Source: an uncultured Clostridia bacterium (lineage in GTDB: Bacteria > Bacillota > Clostridia > Oscillospirales > Ruminococcaceae). Taken from it: a stretch of DNA of 64,000 nucleotides. A program made the translations under genes and the position numbers. The stretch spans positions 62,001-126,000 of the forward strand of contig CANRFB010000001.1 of the NCBI GenBank assembly GCA_947629785.1. The letters are read 5' to 3'. How positions within the stretch are numbered: the first letter of the stretch is position 1; every line of letters begins with the position of its first letter. Positions 1 through 8,712 of the stretch are shown here, piece after piece. Below the pieces are notes generated by a model. The model worked only from the letters and a program-made list of their open reading frames with translations, had not been told where the DNA came from and searched no databases.

Positions 1-1229
1 AGCTCAGGCTCAATAAGGTCGGCAGGACGGCAGGTAATGGGCTTTTCGTCCTTGAGTATCTTCTTGCTGAATTCGGGATCAATGGGTGACGGAGTTTTTC
101 CGTATTCGCCCTTGACAAGTGCCTTGAATTCTTTGGTAACGGTCTTGTAGCGTTCGCCGTTGATAACGTTGAACACCGCCTGTGTTCCCACGATCTGAGA
201 AGTAGGCGTTACAAGAGGCGGATAACCCGCGTCTTTACGAACGTTAGGAACTTCTTTCAGAACATCGTTGAACTTATCTTCCTTGCCCGCTTGTTTAAGC
301 TGTGACAGCAGGTTCGACAACATTCCGCCCGGGACTTGATATATAAGTGCATTTGCGTCAACAGCAAGCATTTTCGGATCAAGCAGACCGCTGTCGATAT
401 ATTTCTTCCGGAGTTTCATGAAGTAATCTCTTATCTCCGTAAGCAGAACCAGATCAAGACCGGTGTCATATTCCGTTCCCTGCAAAGCCGCTACCATTGA
501 TTCCGTAGGCGCATGGGAAGTTCCCAGAGCAAGCGGTGACATAGCCGTGTCGATCATATCCGCGCCGTTTTCAATGCCCTTTAACAGGCACATTGAAGCC
601 AGTCCCGAAGTATAGTGAGTATGCAGCTGAACGGGGATCTTTACCGCCGCTTTGATAGCTTTTACAAGCTCCGCAGTTCTGTAAGGAGTGAGAAGCGCAG
701 CCATATCTTTGATACAGATAGAATCCGCACCTTCTTCCTCGATCTGCTTACAGTAATTTACATAATAATCCGTTGTGAAAACTTCACCCAGAGTGTAGGA
801 AATTGCAACCTGCGCGTGTGCGCCCTCTTTCTTTGCGGCGGAAATAGCAGTTTTCAAGTTTCTGATGTCGTTGAGGGCATCAAAAATACGGATAATATCA
901 ATACCGTTGGCAACGGATTTCTGAACGAAATATTCCAGAACATCGTCCGCATAGTGACGGTAACCAAGCATATTCTGTCCTCTGAACAGCATCTGAAGCT
1001 TGGTGTTGGGCATTTCCTTTCTGAGAATACGGAGTCTTTCCCAAGGATCTTCATTCAAAAATCTCAGACAGGAGTCAAAAGTTGCTCCGCCCCAGACTTC
1101 CGCGGAATAAAATCCCACTTTGTCCATTGTGGAAAGAATCGGACGCATATCGTCCATAGTCATTCTTGTTGCAATAAGGGACTGGTGCGCATCACGCAGA
1201 ACAGTCTCGGTAACTTTGATCTTAGCCAT
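1..1229 (-). CDS. oadA: Oxaloacetate decarboxylase alpha / pyruvate carboxylase subunit B-like protein (3' end off window)
   Basis: The reading frame is open from an ATG at 1229 to the left edge, about 409 codons, so the C-terminus is missing. An AAAGGG site lies just upstream of the start. The N-terminus carries the DmpG/HMGL-like carboxyltransferase barrel, including VTETVLRDAHQSL, GGATFDSCLRFL, IRIFDALND, SICIKDMA and VQLHTHYTSG. These match OadA, PycB and the 5S subunit of transcarboxylase. The family moves carboxyl groups between biotin and pyruvate/oxaloacetate at a divalent-metal site. It is the third gene after a carboxyltransferase and a separate biotin carrier, so its own biotinyl domain may be absent, which cannot be checked here. 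Inference: it is the keto-acid half of a biotin-dependent decarboxylase or transcarboxylase. Confidence 0.9.
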   Translation of the reverse strand, partial: MAKIKVTETVLRDAHQSLIATRMTMDDMRPILSTMDKVGFYSAEVWGGATFDSCLRFLNEDPWERLRILRKEMPNTKLQMLFRGQNMLGYRHYADDVLEYFVQKSVANGIDIIRIFDALNDIRNLKTAISAAKKEGAHAQVAISYTLGEVFTTDYYVNYCKQIEEEGADSICIKDMAALLTPYRTAELVKAIKAAVKIPVQLHTHYTSGLASMCLLKGIENGADMIDTAMSPLALGTSHAPTESMVAALQGTEYDTGLDLVLLTEIRDYFMKLRKKYIDSGLLDPKMLAVDANALIYQVPGGMLSNLLSQLKQAGKEDKFNDVLKEVPNVRKDAGYPPLVTPTSQIVGTQAVFNVINGERYKTVTKEFKALVKGEYGKTPSPIDPEFSKKILKDEKPITCRPADLIEPE

Positions 1230-1250
1230 CTGAACCAACCCTTTCTTAGC

Positions 1251-1610
1251 TTACTGGATAGAAGCGAGAAGATCGTTGGAATTGACCGTGTCGCCTTTCT
1301 TTACGTTTATGGAAGCAACTTTGCCCGCCTTGGGAGCAACAATGTCGTTTTCCATTTTAAGTGCTTCAAGTACCATAAGTACCTGACCTTCCGCAACGGT
1401 ATCGCCCACATTTGCCTTAACGTCAAGGATAGTTCCGGGCATAGGCGCATTAACGGCAGTTCCGTCTGCGGGAGCAGCAGCCTTCGGCGCAGGAGCAGCA
1501 GCGGGTGCGGGTGCTGCGGCAGGAGTGGCAGCGGGAGCAGTTCCGCCGTCTACTTCTTCAACAGCAACGTCATAAGCCTTGCCGTTTACGGTAATATTGA
1601 ATCTTTTCAT
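1251..1610 (-). CDS. Biotin carboxyl carrier protein of a decarboxylase/transcarboxylase
   Basis: This 119-residue protein has a short N-terminal segment, an Ala/Pro-rich flexible linker at about residues 24-48, and a biotinyl domain at about 52-119. The biotinylation motif is EALKMEND with Lys85 as the expected attachment site; ALKM replaces the commoner AMKM. It resembles GcdC/MmdC and the 1.3S transcarboxylase subunit. The lysine-bound biotin would swing between the upstream carboxyltransferase and the downstream OadA-like subunit, with the linker providing reach. It sits 41 bp after the carboxyltransferase stop and 22 bp before the oadA start, so one transcript is likely. Confidence 0.9.
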   Translation of the reverse strand: MKRFNITVNGKAYDVAVEEVDGGTAPAATPAAAPAPAAAPAPKAAAPADGTAVNAPMPGTILDVKANVGDTVAEGQVLMVLEALKMENDIVAPKAGKVASINVKKGDTVNSNDLLASIQ

Positions 1611-1651
1611 AACTTTATACCACCATTCATTAAATTTTGTTTTGATTTATC

Positions 1652-3007
1652 TTAGAAAGGCATATTGCTGTGCTTTTTGGGCAAACGCTTATTCATGCGC
1701 TTTCCTGACATGGCTTCCAGAGCCGCAAGTATCTTTTCTCTTGCTTCTTCGGCAGTGATGATGTCGTCAACACAGCCTTTTTCCGCAGCGTCAAATGCAG
1801 AAGCGTTTTCCTCAGCGTACTGAGCAGCAAGCTTGATCCTTTCCGCCGCAAGGTCTTTTGCGCCTTTGAGTTTGTCGTGCCACAGGAACTCAACTGCCGT
1901 TTCCGGAGCAAGAGGCGAAATTACCGCATCGGGATAAGCGTAGGTAACATCGGCATTTCCCGAACCGAGAGCGGACATTGCCGCTCCGTAAGCCTTACCC
2001 GTTACAACGGAAATTTTCAGAGTCGTTGCCTCGGCATAAGCATTTGCAAGTTTTGCCATGTCGCGGACTCCTGTTTCGGAAGAAAATCCCTCCGTATCTA
2101 CGAAAGTTACCACAGGCACGGTAAAAGCATCACAAGTTCTTACAAATCTCGCCAGCTTAGAGCAGTCATCGGCAGAAAGCTTTCCGTCCTTTTTGTTTGT
2201 GGCAGCAATTCCCACAACAGAACCGCCTATAGTTGCAAAAGCAGTATATGCGGAAGTTCCGAAACTGTCGGAAAGTTCAACCATGCTTCCCTTGTCGGCA
2301 ACAGCCTTTGCGGTATCTTCGGCAGAACCGCTTGCAGCACCGTTCGGAGCGTCAAATTCAAACATGGGAGCAACGGAAATGTTATTCTGAGGAAGCATGG
2401 AGATAAGTTTCCTTACTTCTTCAAAAGCAGCAGCATCGTCCTTTGCGGAAACCGCCGCAGTGCCGTTTTCAACAACTTCCTTGCCTTTCTTTACGCAGTT
2501 CGGATCTGTGTAAAGTTCGCCCTCGTCCGTTATAACGACAATGTCCGCAGAACAAGCCGCCATTGCCGCACTTCCTGCGCAAGTTCCCGCAACGACCGAG
2601 ATCTGCGGAACGACTCCCGACAGGTTATTTATCTGTGTAAGTATATCGCTGTATGCTTTCAGGGATTCTGCGCCGTCGTCAACAAACGCACCGTTGGAAT
2701 CGTATATTCCCACAACGGGAACGCCCGTTCTTGACGCAAGTTCAAGAACTTTACATATCTTTGCCGCATGGTGAACGTTTACCGCACCACCTTTGACATT
2801 TTTATCCTGAGAAAAAGCATAGACAAGACTTCCGTCCACATAGCCATAAGCGGCTGTAACACCTGTAAGTTCACCGCTGTGTTTGATTCCCGCGTCAACT
2901 TCCGTGAAAACGCCGTCATCGAACAGTTTGGCAAGCCTTGCCTTTCCGGAGCCTGCGGAAGCGGCTTTATACGCTTCAAACTTAGCTCTCTGACTTTCAG
3001 TTAACAT
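1652..3007 (-). CDS. Carboxyl transferase domain protein (MmdA/12S/AccD-like)
   Basis: I place the start at the ATG at 3007, preceded by GGAGG at good spacing, rather than at a longer in-frame start at 3076; this gives 451 residues. The protein has the crotonase-like carboxyltransferase fold, with GELTGVTAAYGYVDG, the CoA-pocket segment AGTCAGSAAMAA, and VTGKAYGAAMSALG in the C-terminal half. It would transfer carboxyl groups between biotin on the carrier protein and an acyl-CoA (family knowledge: methylmalonyl-, glutaconyl- or acetyl-CoA). It is shorter than typical MmdA (about 510-520 residues). The acyl-CoA substrate cannot be told from sequence. First gene of the three-gene cluster. Confidence 0.85.
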   Translation of the reverse strand: MLTESQRAKFEAYKAASAGSGKARLAKLFDDGVFTEVDAGIKHSGELTGVTAAYGYVDGSLVYAFSQDKNVKGGAVNVHHAAKICKVLELASRTGVPVVGIYDSNGAFVDDGAESLKAYSDILTQINNLSGVVPQISVVAGTCAGSAAMAACSADIVVITDEGELYTDPNCVKKGKEVVENGTAAVSAKDDAAAFEEVRKLISMLPQNNISVAPMFEFDAPNGAASGSAEDTAKAVADKGSMVELSDSFGTSAYTAFATIGGSVVGIAATNKKDGKLSADDCSKLARFVRTCDAFTVPVVTFVDTEGFSSETGVRDMAKLANAYAEATTLKISVVTGKAYGAAMSALGSGNADVTYAYPDAVISPLAPETAVEFLWHDKLKGAKDLAAERIKLAAQYAEENASAFDAAEKGCVDDIITAEEAREKILAALEAMSGKRMNKRLPKKHSNMPF

Positions 3008-3047
3008 AATGGTTCCTCCGTTCGATATAAAAAAATAAACCAAATTA

Positions 3048-3076
3048 ATTATACTATATTTTTCTTTCAAAGACAA
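3048..3076 (-). promoter_or_regulatory. Sigma-A-type promoter of the biotin enzyme cluster
   Basis: On the minus strand TTGTCT (3071-3076) and TATAAT (3048-3053) are 17 bp apart, about 40 bp upstream of the carboxyltransferase start at 3007. Confidence 0.6.
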
Positions 3077-3136
3077 GACAAAAACAAATATTTTATATGT
3101 TTTTTCAAAAAGTTCATATTTGATACAACAGAAATA

Positions 3137-3871
3137 CTATTTTTTGCTTTCCCCTGCCGCGTTGCGGAGAGCGCGAAGCTCCTCGGAAGTAAGTTCCCGA
3201 TACGTGCCGGGCTTTAGCATTCCGAGTTTTACCGGACCTATTGCCGTTCGTTTAAGGCGAACAACATCAAGTCCCACCGCTTCACACATTTTGCGGATCT
3301 GACGGTTCCTGCCCTCGCGGATAACGATTTGCAGGACAACTCTTTCAGCTTCCTGTGTAAGGACGTTCACCGTTGCGGGCAAAGTTTTCCTGCCGTCTAT
3401 AACTACCCCTTCCGCAAGCTGTGCAAGCTGTTCCTCATTTACGGAAGAATGTACCGTCACGCGGTAAGTTTTGGAAATATGTCTGCTGGGGTGCATGATG
3501 TCATTGGCAAATTTTCCATCATTTGTAAACAAAAGCAAGCCCTCGGAGTTCCTGTCAAGCCTGCCCACGGGGTAGACTCTGACGGGAACGTCCGAAAGCA
3601 GATCGGTAACGCATTTTCTGTCAAGTTCGTCCGACATGGTGGTAACATAGCCGCGGGGCTTATTAAGCATGATATAGTATTTCTCACGCTTTTCTGAATA
3701 GTTTACCCGCTCGCCGTCAACGGTTATAACGTCCTTTGCGGTCGCGCCATCACCAAGTCCCGCGACTCTGCCGTTAACTTTTACTCTGCCTTGGGAGATC
3801 ATTTCCTCCGCTTTTCTGCGGGAACATATCCCACTCTGGGAAAGTATCTTCTGAAGTCTGATCTTTTCCAC
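3137..3871 (-). CDS. rluB: 23S rRNA pseudouridine synthase, RsuA/RluB family
   Basis: This 244-residue protein starts at a GTG (3871) with AAAGGAG seven bases upstream. It has an N-terminal S4 RNA-binding domain (about residues 3-50, with QSGICSRRKAEEMI), then the RsuA/RluB catalytic domain. The catalytic motif is PVGRLDRNSEGLLL, with Asp106 the expected catalytic residue, followed by EGRNRQIRKMCEAVG. Family role: isomerisation of uridine to pseudouridine in 23S or 16S rRNA. The exact target (RluB, RluE, RsuA) is inferred. It is the last gene of the run that begins with the M50 protease, a common clostridial arrangement with scpAB. Confidence 0.92.
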   Translation of the reverse strand: MEKIRLQKILSQSGICSRRKAEEMISQGRVKVNGRVAGLGDGATAKDVITVDGERVNYSEKREKYYIMLNKPRGYVTTMSDELDRKCVTDLLSDVPVRVYPVGRLDRNSEGLLLFTNDGKFANDIMHPSRHISKTYRVTVHSSVNEEQLAQLAEGVVIDGRKTLPATVNVLTQEAERVVLQIVIREGRNRQIRKMCEAVGLDVVRLKRTAIGPVKLGMLKPGTYRELTSEELRALRNAAGESKK

Positions 3872-3915
3872 TTATTTACTCCTTTCCCACAAACAGCAGG
3901 GAAATTTCCCGCCGC

Positions 3916-5058
3916 TTACAATAACTTCTTTATAAAATCAATTATCTTTTCCGACAATGACGGTTTCCGTTCGATAATAAGCGCTTCACATCCGTCCGCC
4001 GTCACAATATCGGAAGTTCCTATCGGTTCACCGTCGGCGTAAAATTGCACCGTTCCGACCTTTCTGCCCTTTTCCGCAGGCGCATAGATAAATCTTTCCA
4101 GTTCTGTCTCATAGGTAATATACGGTTCGGAACTTCCCACTACCGTATAATTGGGAAAATTTTCTGCTTTTACGGGAAGTGTTTCACAAATTCCGCCTGC
4201 GACATTCACCGAAATATCCGAAAGATCACATTCAGCCCTGCAATTTTTCACCTGTGAAAAACCGTAGTCGTACATTTTCATATGATCGTTCCAGTCGCCC
4301 CGGTCATTTAGGGTAACGCAAATAAGAGTTGCGCCGTTCCTTTCCGCTGCCGAAACAAGACATCTGCCCGCTTCGTCCGTAAATCCCGTCTTGACGCCGA
4401 TACAGCCGTCATAGAGGGAAAGCAGCTTATTTGTGTTTGTGAGCCATCTTTCGTAAGGCGGGTTGCCGAAGCGAAGTTTTATCTGCTTTGTGCCGCAAAT
4501 TTCTCGGAAAGTCTCGTTTTTAAGTGCTTCACGAGCAAGTATAGCCATATCGTAAGCCGTGGAATAATGTTCTTCGTCATGCAGACCGGACGGCGTTACA
4601 AAATGTGTATTTTTCAAACCGATACTCTTTGCCCTTTCGTTCATCATATCCGCAAACTTCTCCGCACTTCCCGCAAGAAGAACTGCAGTTTCGTTCGCGG
4701 CATCATTTCCCGAAGGAAGAAGCATACCATAACAAAGAGCCCGCTTTGTGACAATATCGTCCTCTTTCAGTCCCATGGAAGAGCCTTCCACAATAATGGC
4801 ATTATTATCCACCTTGAATTCGCTGTCAAGGTCGCCGCTTTCTATAAGGAGCAGAGCAGACATTATCTTGGTAGTGCTTGCCATGGGCATTGAAGAATAC
4901 TCGTCCTTGCCTGTTATGATCGTTCCCGACTGCGCATCAATAAGCACCGCCGATTTTGCAGTAATATCCGACACCGAAAAAGCCGCCGCACTAAGACAGG
5001 GCAAAGCCGCCACAGACAGTGCAAATGCTGTTAAAACCGATAAAATTACGCGTTTCAT
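3916..5058 (-). CDS. D-alanyl-D-alanine carboxypeptidase (DacF/PBP5-type)
   Basis: This 380-residue secreted serine peptidase has an N-terminal signal peptide ending near residue 25. All three S11/PBP5 active-site motifs are present: S61-T-T-K64, S116-G-N118 and K223-T-G225. It trims the terminal D-Ala of peptidoglycan stem peptides and would act outside the membrane. The C-terminal part (about 270-340) is the usual beta-rich PBP5_C region, followed by a short amphipathic tail (SLSEKIIDFIKKLL) that probably anchors it to the membrane. GGAGG precedes the ATG. In Bacillus, DacF acts in the forespore; the neighbouring GerW-like gene fits a sporulation link, but that is inference. Confidence 0.93.
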   Translation of the reverse strand: MKRVILSVLTAFALSVAALPCLSAAAFSVSDITAKSAVLIDAQSGTIITGKDEYSSMPMASTTKIMSALLLIESGDLDSEFKVDNNAIIVEGSSMGLKEDDIVTKRALCYGMLLPSGNDAANETAVLLAGSAEKFADMMNERAKSIGLKNTHFVTPSGLHDEEHYSTAYDMAILAREALKNETFREICGTKQIKLRFGNPPYERWLTNTNKLLSLYDGCIGVKTGFTDEAGRCLVSAAERNGATLICVTLNDRGDWNDHMKMYDYGFSQVKNCRAECDLSDISVNVAGGICETLPVKAENFPNYTVVGSSEPYITYETELERFIYAPAEKGRKVGTVQFYADGEPIGTSDIVTADGCEALIIERKPSLSEKIIDFIKKLL

Positions 5059-5139
5059 AAATACCTCCTACGGACATAGATCCGCAATATATTTTTACTT
5101 ATATTATGGAGGTTTCAGCCGCAAATATTTTATATTTTA

Positions 5140-5616
5140 TCAGAAATCAAAACCATCGGTGTTTATTTCAACCTTTTCAATTTCAGGTTCAGCAGCCGTT
5201 TCCGAAACATCAGCGTCAACAACGGCGTCTACTGTTTCAACAGCGTCGTCTTTCTTGTTTTTGGAAAACATTGCCTGCACCTTTGAAATAAGGTCGGGAA
5301 CCGCGCTTATTATAGCATTTGCGGAAGAATTTCCCGTACCAAGTTCAAGAAGCTTTACATCACCGTTTGCAATAACGATAAACGCTATAGGCTGTATAGA
5401 AACTCCGCCGCCGCTTCCGCCTCCGAACAATGCCTTATCACTCTTGGAAGGCAGGTCTGAACCTCCCGCAGCAAAACCGTAAGAAACCTTTGAAACGGGA
5501 ATTATGGTAATATCCCCGTCCGCCTTTATGGGGTTTCCGATAATAGTGTCCGCATCGGAAAGTTCATGTATCTTTCCGATGGCAGTTGCTACCAGATCTT
5601 TTACTTTTGTATCCAT
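5140..5616 (-). CDS. ytfJ: GerW/YtfJ-family sporulation protein
   Basis: I use the ATG at 5616 (AAGGAG seven bases upstream) rather than the one at 5622, which would sit one base after the same site. The 158-residue product matches GerW (YtfJ): VKDLVATAIGKI, DTIIGNPI, ITIIPVSKVSYGFAAGGSD, a Gly-rich GGGSGGGVSIQPIAF loop, and VKLLEL. The C-terminal 40 residues are acidic and variable. In Bacillus subtilis GerW is needed for normal spore germination. Here it lies between DUF2953 and a DacF-like gene, the order found in many spore-forming Clostridia. Its biochemical function is not known from sequence. Confidence 0.9.
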   Translation of the reverse strand: MDTKVKDLVATAIGKIHELSDADTIIGNPIKADGDITIIPVSKVSYGFAAGGSDLPSKSDKALFGGGSGGGVSIQPIAFIVIANGDVKLLELGTGNSSANAIISAVPDLISKVQAMFSKNKKDDAVETVDAVVDADVSETAAEPEIEKVEINTDGFDF

Positions 5617-5630
5617 TTTCATTCTCCTTT

Positions 5631-6422
5631 TTATACTGTTACAGCCTCGTTTGAATCAGGCTGATCCTTGACGTTTTCGCTCTTTTTGGTAAGGACTCTG
5701 ATATTTTTCAGAAGTCCGAAAAGTATTACAAACACCGCCGAAAATATAGTGGCAGGCTTTATGGAAATTTTTGCCTCGCAGTCAAAAACAGACTTTTTCC
5801 CGTCAAAATCGCAGACAATATCCACCGAACGGATATTCGTCCTGAAAAGCGTTGAAATAATCCCAATGGCATTATAAACTCCCGCGCTTATCCTGCCGTA
5901 ATTGAGAGCCGTTTTGTAAGCGTCCTCTCCCGCGATCCTGAAATCTATCACAAGCCCGTCAATGTAAATATGCAGGAAAAGCTTTTTCAGCCCTTTCGCC
6001 GAGCACTCCCATATAACTTTCACCTTTTCGATAATATCGGAAATACTCCCGAACCTTTCAGAAAAGCTTTTCTTTTCCTTTTTGGGCTTGGCTTTTTCAT
6101 CGCTCTCCGTGTCAGATTCCTCCGCTGCGGAAACTTTCTCTTCTGTCTTGTCAGCTGAAATTTCTTCACTTGCCGTGTCCTTTTCCTCCGCTGTGGGAAC
6201 TTTCTCCGCTGTTTCCTCCGTTACGGACGGCCTTTTGCTTTTTGTATTTTTGGCTTTTTTTGTCTTTTTTTCTTTCTTTTTAAAAGGGAAAACGGTGAAA
6301 AGGAAATATTTTACTTTGAGGTCAACCACCCCGCCGTAAAACTTAACTTCCGCCCTTATCCTGATATTCAGAATGATAGCAAAGATAAGGACAATTATTC
6401 CGATAACGATCAATGCAGTCAA
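5631..6422 (-). CDS. DUF2953 domain membrane protein
   Basis: The protein starts at a TTG (6422) behind GGTGGTGAT and has 263 residues. One transmembrane helix lies at residues 3-19. A long Lys/Glu-rich stretch (about 48-115) forms an insert, and the DUF2953 core follows (about 125-220: GLVIDFRIAGEDAYKTALNYG, VDIVCDF). A second hydrophobic segment lies near 222-240. DUF2953 genes commonly neighbour gerW in spore formers, as here. Molecular function is unknown; a membrane protein of sporulating cells is inferred from context. Confidence 0.82.
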   Translation of the reverse strand: MTALIVIGIIVLIFAIILNIRIRAEVKFYGGVVDLKVKYFLFTVFPFKKKEKKTKKAKNTKSKRPSVTEETAEKVPTAEEKDTASEEISADKTEEKVSAAEESDTESDEKAKPKKEKKSFSERFGSISDIIEKVKVIWECSAKGLKKLFLHIYIDGLVIDFRIAGEDAYKTALNYGRISAGVYNAIGIISTLFRTNIRSVDIVCDFDGKKSVFDCEAKISIKPATIFSAVFVILFGLLKNIRVLTKKSENVKDQPDSNEAVTV

Positions 6423-6446
6423 ATCACCACCGCCTTTCGCGGATAC

Positions 6447-7064
6447 TTAACTTCCCGCGGGAACATCTTCGGTATTGCCTTTTTGGGGTTCTTCACTTTC
6501 ATTTTTTTCTTCATCTTTGGAAATAAGTATCTCGTCAAAGCTTACCTGACTTTCCGAGCCGGGCAGCGGCGGCAGATCATCAAGAGAGGAAAGCTGGAAA
6601 CTTCTCAGAAACGCAGGCGTTGTTTTATACGCTATGGGTTTCCCCGGAACGTCAAGCCTGCCCGCTTCTTCCAGAAGATTCTTTTCCACAAGGGAATTTA
6701 CAACGCTTGAACTGTCTATTCCCCTGACGTGTTCCACAAAGCCTTTTGTAACAGGCTGATTGTAAGCTATTATAGTAAGGACTTCCATTGCCGCAGGAGA
6801 AAGCGGAGTATTCTTCTTGGTTTCCAGAGCCGCCCTGACGTACTCGGAATATTCCGCCCTGACTGCAAGCTGATAGCAGTTTCCAAGCTTCATTATCTGC
6901 AAAGAACTTGCCGTGGATTCATACCTGTCCGAAAGCAGATTTATAAGCTTTTCGAGCATATCCGCTTCGATCCCCGCCGCTTGGCAGAGTTTTTCCGCTT
7001 CAATAGGGTCTCCGTGGGCAAAAAGAATAGATTCGATAATAGAAACGCCTTCGTTCAATTTCAC
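6447..7064 (-). CDS. scpB: Segregation and condensation protein B
   Basis: This 205-residue protein is made of two winged-helix domains, with FAHGDPIEAEKLCQAAG near the start and TPLSPAAMEVLTIIAYNQPVTKGFVEHVRGIDSSSVVNSL in the second. The tail (about 160-205) is acidic and poorly conserved. ScpB dimers bind ScpA and regulate the SMC ring that compacts and segregates the chromosome. The GTG start overlaps the scpA stop by four bases (GTGA), so translation is coupled. Confidence 0.94.
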   Translation of the reverse strand: MKLNEGVSIIESILFAHGDPIEAEKLCQAAGIEADMLEKLINLLSDRYESTASSLQIMKLGNCYQLAVRAEYSEYVRAALETKKNTPLSPAAMEVLTIIAYNQPVTKGFVEHVRGIDSSSVVNSLVEKNLLEEAGRLDVPGKPIAYKTTPAFLRSFQLSSLDDLPPLPGSESQVSFDEILISKDEEKNESEEPQKGNTEDVPAGS

Positions 7065-7804
7065 TGATAGGAAACCTCCGTTTCACCGGGCTGATCGCTG
7101 TCCGTATTCCTGTTACGGTTGAATGTTATCACCGTGTTATCGTCATTTAACCAGATTCTTCCGGATTTTGTAAGTTCAAGGACTGCAAGGAAAGTCGCTA
7201 CCCGCTCGGAGCGGTCCGTCATTCCGTCAAAAAGCCCGCTCATAAGGCAAGTTCCCGTTTTGTAAAGATTTCTCAGTACATAAATTATTTTTGACGTGAC
7301 GGAAACGATCTTTTTCTTCACAAGGGTGTTGAAAGATTCGGCTTTCACCTGTTCTTCGGGAGGTTTGCGGCTTACTTTCAGGTAGGAATCAAGCAGTTCC
7401 TGCGGATCGTGTATAAGCGTATATGTATTGTCAAATTCAATTGCAAGAGGCTTTCTGACAGCATTCACGTTGCCTATGTAACGCATTTTCATAAGTTCCG
7501 CAGCCTTTTTGCACAAGGAATATTCAATAAGCCGCCCCTGAAGTTCCTTTTTAAGCTGTTCCGCTTCTTCTTTCCGGGGCAGAAGCGACACGGTTTTAAT
7601 ATACACGAGCCTTGCCGCCATTTCAAGGAATTCCCCCGCTATCTCCATATTCTGCTCCGACATCTTGTCCATATAGTCAAGATACTGTTCAAGCAGCGTA
7701 AATATGGGAATATCATTTATATTCAGCTTATGTTTGGAAATAAGATACAGCAGCAGATCAAGAGGACCCTCAAAGACCTCCAATTTAAAAGACATTTTTT
7801 CCAT
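7061..7804 (-). CDS. scpA: Segregation and condensation protein A (kleisin)
   Basis: This 247-residue protein opens with the ScpA signature FKLEVFEGPLDLLLYLISKHKLNINDIPI and ends with the winged-helix region that contacts the SMC head. It bridges the SMC heads and carries ScpB. The ATG at 7804 has GGAGAG seven bases upstream; a second ATG lies three codons in. It is directly followed by scpB. Confidence 0.95.
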   Translation of the reverse strand: MEKMSFKLEVFEGPLDLLLYLISKHKLNINDIPIFTLLEQYLDYMDKMSEQNMEIAGEFLEMAARLVYIKTVSLLPRKEEAEQLKKELQGRLIEYSLCKKAAELMKMRYIGNVNAVRKPLAIEFDNTYTLIHDPQELLDSYLKVSRKPPEEQVKAESFNTLVKKKIVSVTSKIIYVLRNLYKTGTCLMSGLFDGMTDRSERVATFLAVLELTKSGRIWLNDDNTVITFNRNRNTDSDQPGETEVSYQ

Positions 7805-7826
7805 TAATTACTCTCCGACTATCAAA

Positions 7827-8477
7827 TCATCTGAAAAACAGCATATCCACCCAGCCCGATATAATATCCATGAACACTATCACCTTGGACTGCATAAAAT
7901 TAAGCGGTCTGTCAAGAAATCCCAGAAATATACAGATAAACAGTATTCCGAAAATGATGTTTTCATATTTCATTATTTTGAAGTATATCCTTTCGGGCAG
8001 AACGAGGTTGAATATCCTCGAACCGTCCAGCGGCGGTATCGGCAGCAGATTGAACACTGCAAGCCCCACATTCAGGAATACGGAATACAAAAACACCGTT
8101 GAAAGCGCGTCAAGGACGGTACTTTGTTTCAAAAAAGCGAAATACGCCGATAATTTATATAGTATTATCGAAACATACGCAAGCAGCAGGTTTGAAAAGG
8201 GTCCCGCCAGCGACGAAAGAGCCATTCCCGTCTTCCTGTTCCTGAAATTGTTTGGGTTTATGGGAACGGGCTTTGCCCAGCCGAAACCCGCTATAAGCAT
8301 GAAAATAGTTCCGAACAGGTCAAGATGCTTTGCGGGATTCATGGAAATACGTCCCTGATCCTTTGCAGTATCGTCCCCGAGCCAATGCGCCGCCAGAGCG
8401 TGTGCCGATTCGTGTATCGGGAACGCCGTCAACAGCACCAGAGCGTGTATGATTATTTCGGTCAATCTTTCATTCAT
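7827..8477 (-). CDS. Site-2 protease family (M50) membrane zinc metallopeptidase
   Basis: I choose the ATG at 8477 (217 residues, usual for the family) over an upstream ATG at 8516 that lacks a ribosome site; GGAGG lies 15 bases before 8477, longer than ideal, so the start is uncertain. The zinc motif H22-E-S-A-H26 sits in the first transmembrane helix. The third ligand motif is NLLPIPPLDGSRI, with its Asp in a later helix. Four to five hydrophobic segments are visible. Family knowledge: M50 peptidases of the SpoIVFB/FtsH-neighbour type cut within membranes. The substrate is unknown. It heads the scpAB operon. Confidence 0.88.
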   Translation of the reverse strand: MNERLTEIIIHALVLLTAFPIHESAHALAAHWLGDDTAKDQGRISMNPAKHLDLFGTIFMLIAGFGWAKPVPINPNNFRNRKTGMALSSLAGPFSNLLLAYVSIILYKLSAYFAFLKQSTVLDALSTVFLYSVFLNVGLAVFNLLPIPPLDGSRIFNLVLPERIYFKIMKYENIIFGILFICIFLGFLDRPLNFMQSKVIVFMDIISGWVDMLFFR

Positions 8478-8538
8478 AAAATATGTAAGCTGCCTCCAAA
8501 AGCCTATAAATACCATTTATAAAAGCAATAATAACTTT

Positions 8539-8567
8539 ATTGTACCACATATGACTTAAAATTTCAA
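8539..8567 (-). promoter_or_regulatory. Promoter of the M50-scpAB-gerW-dac-rluB run
   Basis: On the minus strand TTGAAA (8562-8567) and TACAAT (8539-8544) are separated by 17 bp, about 62 bp before the M50 protease start at 8477. Confidence 0.55.
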
Positions 8568-8637
8568 GGACTATTTCCAATTTTAAATGAATTTTTCTTA
8601 AAATTTTAAATTTGTCCGACTTTTTTTCAAAAAACAC

Positions 8638-8666
8638 TTGCAATTTATAAAAGAATGTGGTAAAAT
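8638..8666 (+). promoter_or_regulatory. Promoter of rpmB
   Basis: TTGCAA (8638-8643) and TAAAAT (8661-8666) are 17 bp apart, 47 bp upstream of the rpmB start. AAAAGGAGG follows at about 8695-8703. Confidence 0.6.
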
Positions 8667-8712
8667 ATTATCGTTGATTTTTAAAAAGCTATGGAAAAGG
8701 AGGTGTAACCCC

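Noticed and set aside
615-1655. Long plus-strand open frame of 346 codons over the OadA and biotin carrier genes
   Set aside because: It is antisense to two well-identified proteins and has a low-complexity composition (Ser/Gly/Cys/Arg runs from the biotin linker).
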